NCBI GenBank assembly: GCA_031216915.1 | Contig: CM062292.1 | Location: 202,451,262-202,515,261 of the forward strand | Direction: 5' to 3' | Origin: Pictodentalium vernedei | Taxonomy: Eukaryota; Mollusca; Scaphopoda; Dentaliida; Dentaliidae | DNA: 64,000 nt | Shown: positions 9,917 through 21,480 of the stretch, one piece after another | How the letters are laid out: each line of letters starts with the position of its first letter | Numbering within the stretch: position 1 is the stretch's first letter | Position numbers and translations under genes: made by a program | Notes under the pieces: generated by a model | Told to the model about the DNA's origin: nothing | Databases searched by the model: none | Seen by the model: only the letters and a program-made list of their open reading frames with translations

Positions 9917-10872
9917 ACTATGCGGCTAAGTGGAAGGTTTTCCGTCGTTGGTGTAGGGATCATTCTGTTGATATATTTGATCCCTCTATACCAGACATTG
10001 CTAACTTTCTAGTATACTTGTTTGACGAAATCAAACTGCAACCGGTTACTATAAAGGGTTATAGATCTATGTTATCTGATACCTATGCACATCATGATAG
10101 TTTACAAATTGGATCTAATGTCTCTTTATCGAAATTGGTTAGAAACTTTTCGATAAATAGACCCAGAACTCTTAGATTAATTCCTAAGTGGAATTTAGCT
10201 TGGGTTCTCCTTAAATTGAAGGAAAAGCCATTTGAACCTCTTGGGACAGTAGATTTCAAATTCTTATCTTATAAGACAGCTTTTCTCTTAGCTTTCTCTT
10301 CTGCCAGAAGAGTCAGTGAGCTTCATGCACTATCGGTGGATGATTCTCATTATCGTAGTGTTGGGAACACTATCACCTTCACTACTAACGTCGGTTTTTT
10401 AGCTAAGAATCAGGCTCCTAATAAATATCCGGAACCTATTGTTATTAAGGCTCTTCCGTCTTCAGACGGGCGTAGGCCTTTACTCTGTCCTGTTAGAGCA
10501 CTACGTATCTATAAACAGAGATCTCAGTTCATCAGAAAGGGACGGAAATGTTTCTTTCTGTCTTTGATGCCTAATAGAAAGGACATTTCAGTCCATTCTA
10601 TTGCTAGATGGATTCAGTTAACTATCCGTACTGCGTATGAAGATTTATCTTCTTCTCAGCAGTCTGTGCTTAAGATTTCTGCTCATGAAGTAAGAGCTCT
10701 TTCTACTTCCTGGGCTTATGCTAATAGTGTTGCTATTACAGATTTAATGAAGGCTGCTTATTGGTCTCAGCCATCCACATTTACTAATTTTTATCTCAGA
10801 AATATTGAGTCCATTTCTGGAGACCTGCATTGTTTAGGTCCGTTATCTGTTGCTCAGAATGTCGTCCACTAA
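9655..10872 (+). CDS. DIRS tyrosine recombinase (ORF3, about 405 aa from this start)
   Basis: A C-terminal phage-integrase-like catalytic domain is clear: SSARRVSELHAL (Arg, codon 10309), SAHEVRALSTSW (His 10684 and Arg 10693), AAYWSQPSTFTNFYLR (Tyr nucleophile, codon 10792). These give the R-H-x-x-R...Y set. The N-terminal part (SLNYAAKWKVFRRWC to LVYLFDE) resembles the core-binding domain. The frame is open back to 7984; I chose the ATG at 9655 because it gives a length usual for DIRS recombinases and sits just before conserved sequence, but the true start is uncertain. The enzyme is expected to integrate a circular DNA intermediate without a target duplication, which agrees with the empty-site comparison. 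It overlaps the RT ORF by about 260 nt. Confidence 0.93.
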   Translation: MQDSVGSISVATETVDKSTQVSVVGPTAEAPSTRGSSLAGEIAPTASQPARSQPSRFSVVRSFLHGKHFTGRAVDAISNCRRTSSSLNYAAKWKVFRRWCRDHSVDIFDPSIPDIANFLVYLFDEIKLQPVTIKGYRSMLSDTYAHHDSLQIGSNVSLSKLVRNFSINRPRTLRLIPKWNLAWVLLKLKEKPFEPLGTVDFKFLSYKTAFLLAFSSARRVSELHALSVDDSHYRSVGNTITFTTNVGFLAKNQAPNKYPEPIVIKALPSSDGRRPLLCPVRALRIYKQRSQFIRKGRKCFFLSLMPNRKDISVHSIARWIQLTIRTAYEDLSSSQQSVLKISAHEVRALSTSWAYANSVAITDLMKAAYWSQPSTFTNFYLRNIESISGDLHCLGPLSVAQNVVH

Positions 10873-11472
10873 ACAGTTGCAACTATAGTTATGCAGGCTT
10901 TCTGTTCCGGCAGTGACTCCGTCCGGCTGCCCTCTTCACTCTGGGCTATTTGACCCAGGGCAAGGGGAAGGGGGGGGGGGGGCGGGTGTTCCCTTAGGTC
11001 ACCTGCTTTATAGTGAAAAGCAAGGGAATGCCTCCTCCAAGACAGTATTTCTGAGTCGCTTCCGGGATGGTTTTAAAGTGTAATATTAATGTTTAATTTC
11101 ATTCATGTCTTATTTTTAAAGTGTAGCTCGGTGTGAAGCATTTGTATATGTCAAGTGTCAAACGGGCTTTAATATACAATACTCGGACACTTTTAAATGA
11201 TTATAAAGAGTCTCAATTCTCTGGACTACTTTATTTATTGGCTTGTTTTAAAAATAATTAGTATAAAGGTTATACTGGATGTTAATAGAGAACATGAATG
11301 TTATTGTGCTCAATTATTAAGGGTAGTGTATCTTTCTAATTTAAATATTAAATAAGAAAGATACATGTAAAGCCTAATACTCCTTTTCTCCTTAAGGGGT
11401 TACCTCTTTATTTTATAATTGAGCTTATTGGATTTTCCTCTATGTCCTAGGCCCTCCAGCCTGTTTACTATT
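10873..11472 (+). other. DIRS 3' non-coding region with a G-tract
   Basis: This runs between the recombinase stop and the internal complementary region. The run gggctatttgacccagggca is followed by a guanine tract at about 10970-10982 and then cgggtgttccctt. The same layout occurs in copy 2 (about 23490-23508), so the G-tract belongs to the element. No further ORF is present. Confidence 0.75.
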
Positions 11473-11561
11473 CAGCTAAGTCTGGGTCATTGGTACAGTA
11501 TAAAAATGTTAAAAAATTTATAGTAATTTATATATTTTTTATACTTACCAATGACCCAGAC
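11473..11561 (+). repeat. DIRS internal complementary region (ICR)
   Basis: Positions 11473-11507 are the complement of the element's left end. Positions 11508-11561 are the exact complement of the last 54 bases (11810-11863). Their junction (aaaaat then gttaaaaa) therefore spells out the two element ends joined head to tail. In the DIRS replication model this segment is the template that aligns both ends and allows a circle to form. Confidence 0.96.
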
Positions 11562-11635
11562 GGGGATGGCCCTCCCTGAGTTGGGAACTCTTGCCTCCCC
11601 GCTGAGTACATAGCGCTGACCAGGCACTGCCAGTA

Positions 11636-11863
11636 AGAATGATATTTGGCGCCAATTTCGGGACGACTGCGTCACTGCGCATGCGCAGTAGAGTCGTACT
11701 ATGGAGGTCCTTTAGGACATGATTTCTTTTTGTTTTGGATGCAAATTTTGGGGATTGGGGGGCAAAATTTGTGTTTGGCCCTGGTTTTTGTGGAGTTAGC
11801 ACCAGCTAAGTCTGGGTCATTGGTAAGTATAAAAAATATATAAATTACTATAAATTTTTTAAC
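11636..11863 (-). repeat. DIRS copy 1 right inverted terminal repeat
   Basis: From agaatgatatttggcgcc to the element end ttttttaac. It is the inverse of the left ITR over about 190 bases but has its own outer sequence (agtataaaaaatatataaat) where the left end has tactg. Asymmetry of the outermost bases is usual in DIRS elements and explains why the ICR must hold both ends. An NRF-1-like palindrome lies at 11674-11689. Confidence 0.94.
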
Positions 11864-13458
11864 TTTTATTGGGGAGTTGACATATTTTACACAAGGTTCT
11901 TGGCAGGTATAATTAGGCAGTGCTTCCTATGAACAGTCCTATTTTCTGCTTGGACTGTGTGTTGAGCATGTGAATGCCCTAGTCTGATGTGGAACAGGTC
12001 CATTTTATAGCCTTAGGCCACTTGCAGCCAACTAACCTCACCTACATCTGTAAGATGTGGTGAGCTATTGTGATAACCTCGGGCGTCAGCGTCGGCGTCC
12101 GGCGTGTCCAGTATTGTAAGATTTAATGTTAAGGTGAATTTCTCAAACATCAGTGGGCTCAGGCCTTTGATATTGCTTATGTAGGTTGTAGGGGACTCTT
12201 AGAACAGTATTTAACCCTGAAACTACGACTTTTTTCCAAATTTCAGCTAAAATTTTTTGCCAAAAGTTGTTGTAAGAATTTGCGTTTAGGTGTTGTAAGA
12301 ATTTGCGTTAAAGTCAGCTTTTGTGCAGATTGTGCTGCTTTAACTTCTCATTACTGTTGATTTTCATATTTCAATAACAACTGTAGGTATTAACCCTACT
12401 GTATGCAGAAATTTAACAGAAATTTTCTTTTTTTTCACTCAAAATTTTCATGTTTTTCTCGGACTTAGTAAATTTTAAGTTGTAAAACTTTGTAAACTTT
12501 GTGTTTAGGTAAGTTGTGTTTCTATGTGTCTTTCCAGGCGATTAATATTCTGCACTTGGGTTACTGAACTCCATTGCAGTAATATTTAACCCTCATTACA
12601 TGCATATTTGAGGAATTTGAGGCTGATTTTCTGCCAAAACTTGTTGTAAGAATTAGCGTTTAGGTGTTGTAAGAATTTGCATTAAAGTCAGCTTTTGTGC
12701 AGATTGTGGTGCCTTCACCTCTCATTACTGTTTATTTTCTCATTTCAATAACAACTGTAGGTATTAACCCTACTGTATGCAGAAATTTAACTGATTTCTT
12801 TTCTTTTTTTCAGTCACAATGTTCACGTTTTTCTCTGACTAACTCAATTTTAAGTTCTAAAAGTTTGTGTTAAGGTGAGGTGTTAAGGTGAGTTCTGTTT
12901 CTATGTGTCTTTCCAGGCAATTGATATTGTACGCATGGGTTACTGAACTACATTGTGGTAACGTTGCGCCCTTATTACATGCATATTTGAGGAATTTGAC
13001 GGGGATTTTGGGGACTTATATTCACTTTCTTTAAAAAAAATTTTTTTCAACTTTTTTTTTTTTATTATTTAATACTTCCTCATACTTGTTACTAGTAACA
13101 TAGGCTTATTTTAATTGTTGATGTGATGTATTTTTGTTGGGACTTATAGTCACTTTCTTGAACGAATGTTTTTCCATAACTCCTCTTTAACCAATGAATG
13201 TACTTCAATTAAAATTTCAGTGATTTATGAAAGCCTTTCCTAATTCTTATTTATGATTTAATATCTGGCCTCACGATTCATATTCTTAATCATAAACATT
13301 TCTAAAAGATGTATCCAATGATTCTATGTTGAATTGATATATAATAAATGCAGAAATATAGACTTTCCAAAGCCATCACATAAACCACATTAATCATTTG
13401 ATGCCTAGTTAATGATTTATATTAACTAAATATTAGGCATGTTACATTGGAATGACAT
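11864..13458 (+). repeat. Tandem duplication unit 1, right part
   Basis: It resumes the duplicated locus after the DIRS insertion, starting ttttattggggagttgac. It matches 13955-15548 with a few substitutions and small indels. It includes the left end of an element with a terminal stem-loop (ctcacctacatc... gatgtggtgag, about 12032-12057), but unit 1 stops just before that element's right end. No coding frame. Confidence 0.92.
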
Positions 13459-15548
13459 TGCTACGCATCATGGAAAATGAGAATTTTAAGCTTTTGTGGA
13501 ACAGGCCCATTTACAGCCTAAGGCCACTTGCAGCCAGCTAACCTGATCTTAACATGTTCGTTAAAACAAAGAAGATTATTTATATTATCAAACCAAATGT
13601 TTCACTTGCTTCCCCAGCAAACCAGAAAATAAGCAGACTGTCATCTGCAAAATGAGGTCCCCAGAGGGTGAATTTAGTGATGCTACCATGCATAGCAGGG
13701 TAGCATCACTAAATGTACCCTCTGTGAACCTCAATCTGAATCAAGGTCTGAAAACCATAAACAGAAATAGGTACCCAGAGGATAAATTGGCCCACTGTAT
13801 GGGGATAGCATCATCATATTCACCCTCTGGGGACCTCATTCTGCAAATGTCAGACTGCTTATTTTCAGGCCTGTCCCCCAGTATCAGGTGTCATGCTCTA
13901 CATTGTCCTCAATTTGTTACTTCAGTGCAAATCAATGGGATATGCAGTAGGCATTTTTATTGGGGAGTTGACATATTTTACACAAGGTTCTTGGCAGGTA
14001 TAATTAGGCAGTGCTTCCTATGAACAGTCCTATTTTCTGCTTGGACTGTGTGTTGAGCATGTGAATGCCCTAGTCTGATGTGGAACAGGTCCATTTTATA
14101 GTCTTAGGCCACTTGCAGCCAACTAACCTCACCTACATCTGTAAGATGTGGTGAGCTATTGTGATAACCTCGGGCGTCAGCGTCGGCGTCCGGCGTGTCC
14201 AGTATTGTAAGATTTAATGTTAAGGTGAATTTCTCAAACATCAGTGGGCTCAGGCCTTTGATATTGCTTATGTAGGTTGTAGGGGACTCTTAGAACAGTA
14301 TTTAACCCTGAAACTACGACTTTTTTCCAAATTTCAGCTAAAATTTTTTGCCAAAAGTTGTTGTAAGAATTTGCGTTTAGGTGTTGTAAGAATTTGCGTT
14401 AAAGTCAGCTTTTGTGCAGATTGTGCTGCTTTAACTTCTCATTACTGTTGATTTTCATATTTCAATAACAACTGTAGGTATTAACCCTACTGTATGCAGA
14501 AATGTAACAGAAATTTTCTTTTTTTTCACTCAAAATTTTCATGTTTTTCTCGGACTTAGTAAATTTTAAGTTGTAAAACTTTGTAAACTTTGTGTTTAGG
14601 TAAGTTGTGTTTCTATGTGTCTTTCCAGGCGATTAATATTCTGCACTTGGGTTACTGAACTCCATTGCAGTAATATTTAACCCTCATTACATGCATATTT
14701 GAGGAATTTGAGGCTGATTTTCTGCCAAAACTTGTTGTAAGAATTAGCGTTTAGGTGTTGTAAGAATTTGCGTTAAAGTCAGCTTTTGTGCAGATTGTGG
14801 TGCCTTCACCTCTCATTACTGTTTATTTTCTCATTTCAATAACAACTGTAGGTATTAACCCTACTGTATGCAGAAATTTAACTGATTTCTTTTCTTTTTT
14901 TCAGTCACAATGTTCACGTTTTTCTCTGACTTACTCAATTTTAAGTTCTAAAAGTTTGTGTTAAGGTGAGGTGTTAAGGTGAGTTCTGTTTCTGTGTCTT
15001 TCCAGGCAATTGATATTGTACGCATGGGTTACTGAACTACATTGTGGTAACGTTGCGCCCTTATTACATGCATATTTGAGGAATTTGACGGGGATTTTGG
15101 GGACTTATATTCACTTTCTTTAAAAAAAAAATTTTTCAACTTTTTTTTTTTTATTATTTAATACTTCCTCATACTTGTTACTAGTAACATAGGCTTATTT
15201 TAATTGTTGATGTGATGTATTTTTGTTGGGACTTATAGTCACTTTCTTGAACGAATGTTTTTCCATAACTCCTCTTTAACCAATGAATGTACTTCAATTA
15301 AAATTTCAGTGATTTATGAAAGCCTTTCCTAATTCTTATTTATGATTTAATATCTGGCCTCACGATTCATATTCTTAATCATAAACATTTCTAAAAGATG
15401 TATCCAATGATTCTATGTTGAATTGATATATAATAAATGCAGAAATATAGACTTTCCAAAGCCATCACATAAACCACATTAATCATTTGATGCCTAGTTA
15501 ATGATTTATATTAACTAAATATTAGGCATGTTACATTGGAATGACATT
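13459..15548 (+). repeat. Tandem duplication unit 2, with the empty DIRS site at 13954/13955
   Basis: A second copy of the 2.09-kb unit, uninterrupted. At 13951-13960 it reads gcatttttat where unit 1 holds the 7.1-kb DIRS element. Divergence from unit 1 is low (scattered substitutions such as gctgcc/gctacc and cttagg/tcttagg, and one small indel near 14990). The duplication is therefore recent, and the DIRS most simply inserted after it. Confidence 0.93.
13622..13869. mobile_element. MITE family F5, copy 2 (in duplication unit 2)
   Basis: The duplicate of the F5 MITE at 4401-4648, with the same ~55-bp inverted ends. Confidence 0.8.
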
Positions 15549-15597
15549 ATCAAGCACGAATGTAGGTGAGCGTTGGGATGTAACATCCCTCTTGTTT
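14124..15597 (+). mobile_element. Non-autonomous element with terminal stem-loop (E2)
   Basis: The left end forms a stem-loop, ctcacctacatc with gatgtggtgag, followed by ctattgtgataacc and a GC-rich cgtcggcgtccggcg stretch. The right end carries atgtaggtgag (15560-15570), the exact inverse of the first 11 bases. It then has the small palindrome gggatgtaacatccc (15575-15589) and tcttgttt. The interior has two related ~520-bp halves, repeating 'ttgtaagaatttgcgtt' and 'aacaactgtaggtattaacc'. No ORF of note. It could be a Helitron/HINE-type element; that is inference from the architecture. Confidence 0.65.
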
Positions 15598-17024
15598 CTG
15601 CCTGATTTCATGACAGGTACAATTTCTTGTAGTTGAATATGGACTGTAAACTAAAATTACCAAATGGGCTTATCCTATCTTTCCTTCTATCCATCCTTCT
15701 TACCATCCATCCTCCCTTCTGTCCATCCATCTTTTCCTATTTCTTGTCATCACATTTTAAATAAAACCGTTTCACAATATTTTTCTCAAATGTAATGTAT
15801 AGCTTTTTGGTGATAATATCAGTTTGTGAAAACATTTTTCTTGAGCATCAATCAAGTACTTATGGACACAATTATACTACATGCCAAATTTGTTTCAAAT
15901 CAGCCGTTTGGCTCTTGAAATACCAACTTCTTTAAAAACCTTCTTCAGATCTACCAGTCAGAATTCTTTCACATTTGGCATATAACATCTCAAGGGGGAT
16001 CAGATTCAAATTTTAATCAATTTGAGTCTCTGGCTTGTGGGGGGGGGGGGGGGGGGGTGAGGGGGGGGGGGGGAGGTTAGCAGGTAAGGTTCAAGTTTCT
16101 TCAAATCCATTCCTTAGTGTTTTTCCATAAAATTTACCTTTCATGACTTCATTCCTTTGTAGTGTTGATGAACCATGTCTAACTGAATGTGACCTCAAAT
16201 TCTTCTTTGAACCACTTTGTCAGGTGAGCACTTAAGGTCCCTTTGGGCCTCTTGTTTCAAAGGAACTAAATTGGTCAAAATTTGGGCTTCAAAATTTCTA
16301 TTTCCTGAATGAATGGGCTGATTTGAACCAAATTTGTCATGTATAACTTGGTCATAAGTACTTGATTTATGCTATTTTGGGGTTGTTTTTTTTTTTGGGG
16401 GGGGGGGGGGTGAGGGGGTGTTAGAGAGAATCACACAGAAGTTAAAAATAGTGTTGAAGCGGTTAGTAAATTTTGTAACCGGTAACCATTTACTATTATT
16501 CGAATAATTACCAATTAATCGCTACATTTACGTCAAAGTTAACTTGAACGGTGTCAGCTTTTTTTCCACTGTAAACAAGTGACTATACTGTATACAGCAG
16601 ATTCAGAATTTGATATTACGATACCCCTTCCCTCATTCATTTTTAACACCCGTTCCTTCTGGCATTATTTGGCATATTAAATGATTCTTATCCCAGCCTC
16701 ACAACATGTTAAGTAGATGATACATCTGGTATAATTGGAAATTAATACTAATTTGGTAAAGTCCAAGTTGAATATTTTTTACCTATAAAAAGGCTATATA
16801 AATTACTGAAAACCTGTACCGGTGTTCTCATTGCTTATTTGTTACCGTTTTCAGTCTGTTCTTTATGTGATTTTACAGAATTAAATAAATTTACTAATAG
16901 ATAAAATGTGGGTTTTTTTTATTTGAATGCAACGGTAAGTATCAGAACAGTATAAACTTTACCTCGATATATCCAACTTAATATGTACATTTTGGGATTT
17001 CCCCATGTCATAAATTGACTGCAT
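15591..17024 (+). repeat. 1.43-kb duplicated block A
   Basis: From tttctgcctgatttcatg to ttgactgcatg, this block recurs in the same orientation at 28018-29441 with a few per cent divergence. It includes a partial 168-bp-type repeat that ends in ggtgagcacttaaggtccct and CTCTTGTTT near 16255, long guanine tracts (about 16040-16070 and 16397-16412), and AT-rich DNA. No coding potential. Its right edge coincides with the first unit of the 169-bp array. Confidence 0.88.
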
Positions 17025-17399
17025 GCTTGTTTGGGGTGACCTCTAGATGGGAGCTATCGATTTTCTTCCATTTCCGTCAAAAAATGTTGCCGTGGCCAAC
17101 GTTCTTAGAACTTAGTTTAGTCGGACCTCAATATTTTCCTTTGGCACAACCTACAGGGCACATTTATGATTGGATTGCTTTGATCCCTGGCATTCTTGTT
17201 TGGGGTGACCTCTAGATGGGAGCTATCGATTTTCTTCAATTTCCGTCGAAAAATGTTGCCGTGGCCAACGTTCTTAGAACTTAGTTTAGTCAGACCTCAA
17301 TATTTCCCTTTGGCACAACCTACAGGGCACATTTATGATTGGATTGCTTTGATCCCTGGCATGCTTGTTTGGGGTGACCTCTAGATGGGAGCTATTGAT
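17024..17399 (+). repeat. ~169-bp tandem array, part left of DIRS copy 2
   Basis: Units begin tgcttgtttggggtgacctc at 17024, 17193 and 17362, with a 169-bp period. Each contains gggagctatcgattttcttc, ttgccgtggccaacgttc and cacatttatgattggattgc. The third unit is cut by the DIRS insertion after gctattgat and continues at 24380. Short ORFs of 62-66 codons repeat with the units and are not genes. Confidence 0.93.
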
Positions 17400-17547
17400 T
17401 TTTTTATACTGTACCAATGACCCAGACATAGCTGGTGCTAACTCTTAAAAATCTAGGGCCAAACACAAATTTTGCCCCCCAATCCCCAAAATTTGCATCT
17501 AAAACCAAAGAAATCATGTCCTGAATGGCCCTCCATACTTCGCCTCT

Positions 17548-17563
17548 ACTGCGCATGCGCAGT
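17548..17563. promoter_or_regulatory. NRF-1-like palindrome in DIRS copy 2 left ITR
   Basis: The same ACTGCGCATGCGCAGT palindrome as in copy 1; the matching site in the right ITR is at 24190-24205. Flanking bases differ from copy 1 (cgcctct instead of gactct), yet the palindrome is unchanged. Confidence 0.55.
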
Positions 17564-18488
17564 GTCAAGGATGTCCCGAAATTGGCGCCATTTATCATTC
17601 TTTGTTTGGCCCTTCATCAGTTCACATCTGACTGATCTTTGTGCTTGTAAATCTCAGTTTAAATGATGCCAGACACATAAATATTACAGAAATGGTGGAT
17701 CTAAGGAGGAAATAGAAGGAGGAGAGGAAAAATGAGTGACAGAAAATAATCAGGGCTGTAACTTAAAAATTTTTAATGAAATTATGTTAAGTTACCTATT
17801 TTCGAGGCATGGGCCTGTTGTGGTCATTCTTGCTATAAAGTTACACTGCTTGTTCAGTGTTTTCCTCTCTCCCTTTCCTTTAAGTCCCCCCTTGCTATTC
17901 TCCCATGCTTTTGGCATATTTTCTGTAATATTATTACTAAAATTTCTTGGGAGTTTTAGCTGGATAACAGAATGAATTCTGTTCTTTTCTCCACGTTTAC
18001 GTCCTCACCCATGCGTGTTTAGGCGTAGTGTTCTGCATCTACCATCTGATGTTCTGCAGTTTCTTCCCTGGAAGTCTCTGTTTTGCATCAGATAGTGTAT
18101 TATTGGTAACTGATTTCGGGCCAGGGTTATCAGTGCCTGGAGTCATATTTCTGGTGTTTTTACACTTCTTGTTTACATTGACAACAGCCTCTGTGGAGGG
18201 GGATTTCTTGTCTTTGTGTTAGTTTAATCATAACTAGATACATTATTATTATTCGTAAGTGTTGCATTAATTTTTTAAAATATTTTTAAAATTTTTGTCC
18301 ACACTTAGGCTTGGGATCCATTGGGGCTCAACGTTACTTTTCAGAAACTTGGGCTTGTCTGAAAAAATATTTTTTCAAAAAATTTCTTTGATTTCAATTA
18401 TTTTTTCTATGTTAATGGATCATGTTGTTATGTATTTTTGTTTTTAGGGGTTGGTGCGAGTACTAGGACTTTTTGTATTCTTTTCACA

Positions 18489-19868
18489 ATGAAAGGGTAT
18501 TGTTCACTTGTAATAAGAGGAAATCTTCCGCTGACTTTCATAATCATTGTATTAATTGTAGTCAGTGTAATCGCACTAACTCCTGTTCAGTATTTGTCAA
18601 TTGCGATGACAACATGGGAAGCGTGTGTCACGGTATGTTAGCGGGGAAATGGCCATGCCGGTCCTTTCTCTGCATGTCACTCTAGTTTATCAATCTCTAT
18701 TTCAGATGAACAAGAACAGGGTGATGTATCCGTGATGTCTTCCAAAAGTGTGCCTCCGTCATCACAATTAATGAAGAGCTAGTGGCAAAGTGCTCATGGA
18801 AATACGTCAATTGCCTAAGAGGTCCCTAGTAGGATCGACGGCCTTTGACGTCCGCTAGCTCGCCCGGTGTAGCGTCCATTCATCAAATGGTTTGGCAGCC
18901 GGGTTCGTCCGTTGCGGTCCAGAAAGGAGTTTTGGGTGATGCGAGCACTATAAATCAACCAAGTGCACACCCAGTGACGGCGGATCAGAGGAGAGAACGG
19001 AGGAAGCCTATTAGTCCGGTTCCTAGCTCGTCCAGGTCCATCCGGGCTGCGAGCGAGAGAGGCCCCTCTCTCGTACAACAACATCTGGGACCAGATGTTG
19101 TGGTACAAAATGTTTCGCATTCGGAGCATACGTCCGCCGCTAGGGACGCTCCGTTATATAGACAGTCCGGAGAGACTGTCAATAAGGCTTCCTCATCCTC
19201 ACGGCAGCGCACACGACCGCACCTTGGCTATGTGACCTCGGATATCCAGCCAACTTCGCCAATCAGAGAATCCATGGCGACCAGGTCACGCCATCCGGTA
19301 GCCAGGGACACAAGGCCTGTAGACTCCGGACGTTCGCAAAAGAAAAGTATGCAGGAGTCAACGTACACGGAGCTTCCAGCGGCAAAGCATCGTAAGACTG
19401 CTACTCCACAGGCCTCAGTGACGGACGTGCTATCCCAAATAGCATAACTTATTACAGCATCCCAGCAACGACAGAATCTCTGTCGGTTCATGTAATATCC
19501 GACGATGCCGGGTCGGTACGCTCCGCTGAAGCATCAGGTACGGACGTCCGAAAACTTCATAGGGTCCGACAGGATGGCGAAAGGGGTTCGGAGGATTTCG
19601 AGCTTTCCCTTTCGGAACAACATAAGCTGCTGTACATGTCATCCGGCTTTATCTTCTAGAGGTTGTTTCGTCGGATCAGAATGCTGCGATGCCGGATAAG
19701 AGACTGATAGCATCTGTGGACACAAGAATTTTTGATCGATTCAGGGACATCGTCCCTCAGTTTCCGACACAGTCCAATAATGTCACAGGAAGTTTCGAAT
19801 TATTGAACGACGCTATTTATATATGCTTGCTATTAACAAGCAAGTCTGGTTTCTTGTTCGCAAAAGTT
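18489..19868 (+). pseudogene. DIRS copy 2 gag remnant, first block
   Basis: The ATG at 18489 corresponds to the copy 1 Gag start, but the Cys-rich segment is frame-shifted. A 200-codon piece stays open at 18845-19447 and matches the middle of copy 1 Gag. Both gag blocks carry a ~36-bp segment (gcctaagaggtccctagtag...) that is absent from copy 1. Frameshifts and stops prevent a full product. Confidence 0.9.
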
Positions 19869-21480
19869 ACCGTGATGTCTTTCAAGAGTGTGCCTCTGTC
19901 GTCATAGTTAAATGAAGAGCTAGCGGCAATAAGTGCTCATAGAAATACGTCAATCGCCTAAGAGGTCCCTAGTAGGATCGACGGCGTTGACATCCGCTAG
20001 CTCACCTGGTGTAGCGTCCATTCATCGAATGGTTCGGCAGCCGGGTTCGTCCGTTGTGGTCCAGGAAGGAGTTTTGGGTGATGCGAGCACTATAATAAGA
20101 CAATAGTACACACCCAGTGACAACGGATCAGAGGAGAGATCGGAGGAAGCCTGTTAGTCCGGTTCCTAGCTCGTCCAGGTCCGTCCGGGCTGCGAGCGAG
20201 AGAGGACCCTCTCTCGTACAACAACATCTGGGACCAGATGTTGTGGTACAAGCGTTTCGCATTCGGAGCATATGTCCGCCGCTCGGGACGTTCCGTTATA
20301 TAGACAGTCCGAGAGACTGTCGATAAGGCTTCCTCATCCTCACGGCAATGCACACGACTGCACCTTGGCTACGTGACCTCGAATATCCTGCCAGCTTCCT
20401 CATTCAGGGATTCCACGGCGAACAGGTCACGCCATCCGGTAGCCAAGGGACACGAGGCCTGTAGACTCCGGACGCTCGCATAATAGAAGGATGCACGGGG
20501 CAACGTACACGGAGCTTCCAGCGGCAAAGCAACGTAAGACCGCTTCTCCACAGGCCTCAGTGACGGACGTGCTATCCAAAAAGGCACAACTTATCGCAGC
20601 ATCCCAGCAAACGACAGAATCTCTGTCGGATCAGGAATAATCCGACGACGCTGGGTCGGTTCGCTCCGCTGAAGCATCAGGTACGGACGACCGAGCACTT
20701 CATAGGGTCCGACAGGATGGCGAAAGGGATTCGGAGGATTTCAAGCTTTCCCTTTCGGAACAACAGAAGCTGTCATAGATTTCTTCCGGCATTATCTTCC
20801 AGAGGTTGTTCCGTCTGACTAGAATGCTGCGATGCTGGATAAGAGACTAATAGCGTCATTGGACAGAGTTTTTGATCGGTTCAGGGACATTGTCCCTGAG
20901 TTGCCGACACAGTCCAATAATGTCACAAGAACATTCGAATTATTGATTGACGCTATATATAAGCTTGCTACCAAAACAGGCAAGTTTAGTTTCTTGTCCG
21001 CAAATGCTCTAAATCTGCCTTTCATCAATTCTAGGAATAAATTTGAAATGGCAGGACAGGGCATACCGAGAGTTCCTCTGCGTCTAGACGACGAGGCTGA
21101 AGACTGGGAATTGTCTATATCGCCATCTATGTCAATTCCAACAACGACGTTGGAAACGACAATAATGTCTAACAGACTTAACTTAGACGCTTTATGATAC
21201 GTAGACCACCTCACTGAGGCGTTATCATTACGTCTGCAAGGGAAAGAATTCCAGGATATGATCCTCAATGAGATTTCTTTCAAGGGCAGCTGTTTTTCCA
21301 CGTATAACTCTGCCCTTCAGTGGCAAACCTGGAGTTGGTTAGACGTGAGGCAGCCCTAGCTACATCCACACACGTGGATAGTAAGGTGAAGAACTCTCTC
21401 AGAGTCGCTTCGGTCTCGGAGAAGCTTCTCTTCGACGGCAACCTTTCAGCAATCTATGAATTGCTTGATATAGACGTTCT
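19869..21480 (+). pseudogene. DIRS copy 2 gag remnant, duplicated second block
   Basis: Sequence from ccgtgatgtcttt repeats the 18740-19868 block (about 1.13 kb) and then continues into the conserved gag C-terminal third (20832-21197 remains open). At about 21470 the sequence jumps from gag directly to the region just before RNase H. The equivalent of copy 1 positions ~7628-8923, including all RT catalytic motifs, is absent. Confidence 0.9.

Larger units (their letters stand above)
4734..11863 (+). mobile_element. DIRS-type tyrosine-recombinase retrotransposon, copy 1 (apparently complete, 7,130 bp)
   Basis: DIRS elements lack LTRs and integrase. They carry gag, RT/RNase H (with a methyltransferase-like region) and a tyrosine recombinase, bounded by inverted terminal repeats with an internal complementary region. 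All of these are visible here in order: left ITR 4734-4934, Gag-like ORF, RT/RNase H ORF, recombinase ORF, internal complementary region 11473-11561, right ITR 11636-11863. The boundaries are exact because the tandem partner of the surrounding DNA lacks the element: the empty site reads ggcat joined to ttttattgg at 13954/13955. No target-site duplication is present, as expected for recombinase-mediated insertion. All three long frames are open, so this copy could be young or still competent. Confidence 0.95.

Noticed and set aside
12028..13458. A second complete E2 element in tandem unit 1
   Set aside because: The unit ends at 13458, a few bases before where the right terminal repeat would be. 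Only the copy in unit 2 has both ends.
17015..17384. Two similar ~62-66-codon ORFs as tandem paralogous genes
   Set aside because: They are the same frame read through successive 169-bp units. Other units in the array break the frame.
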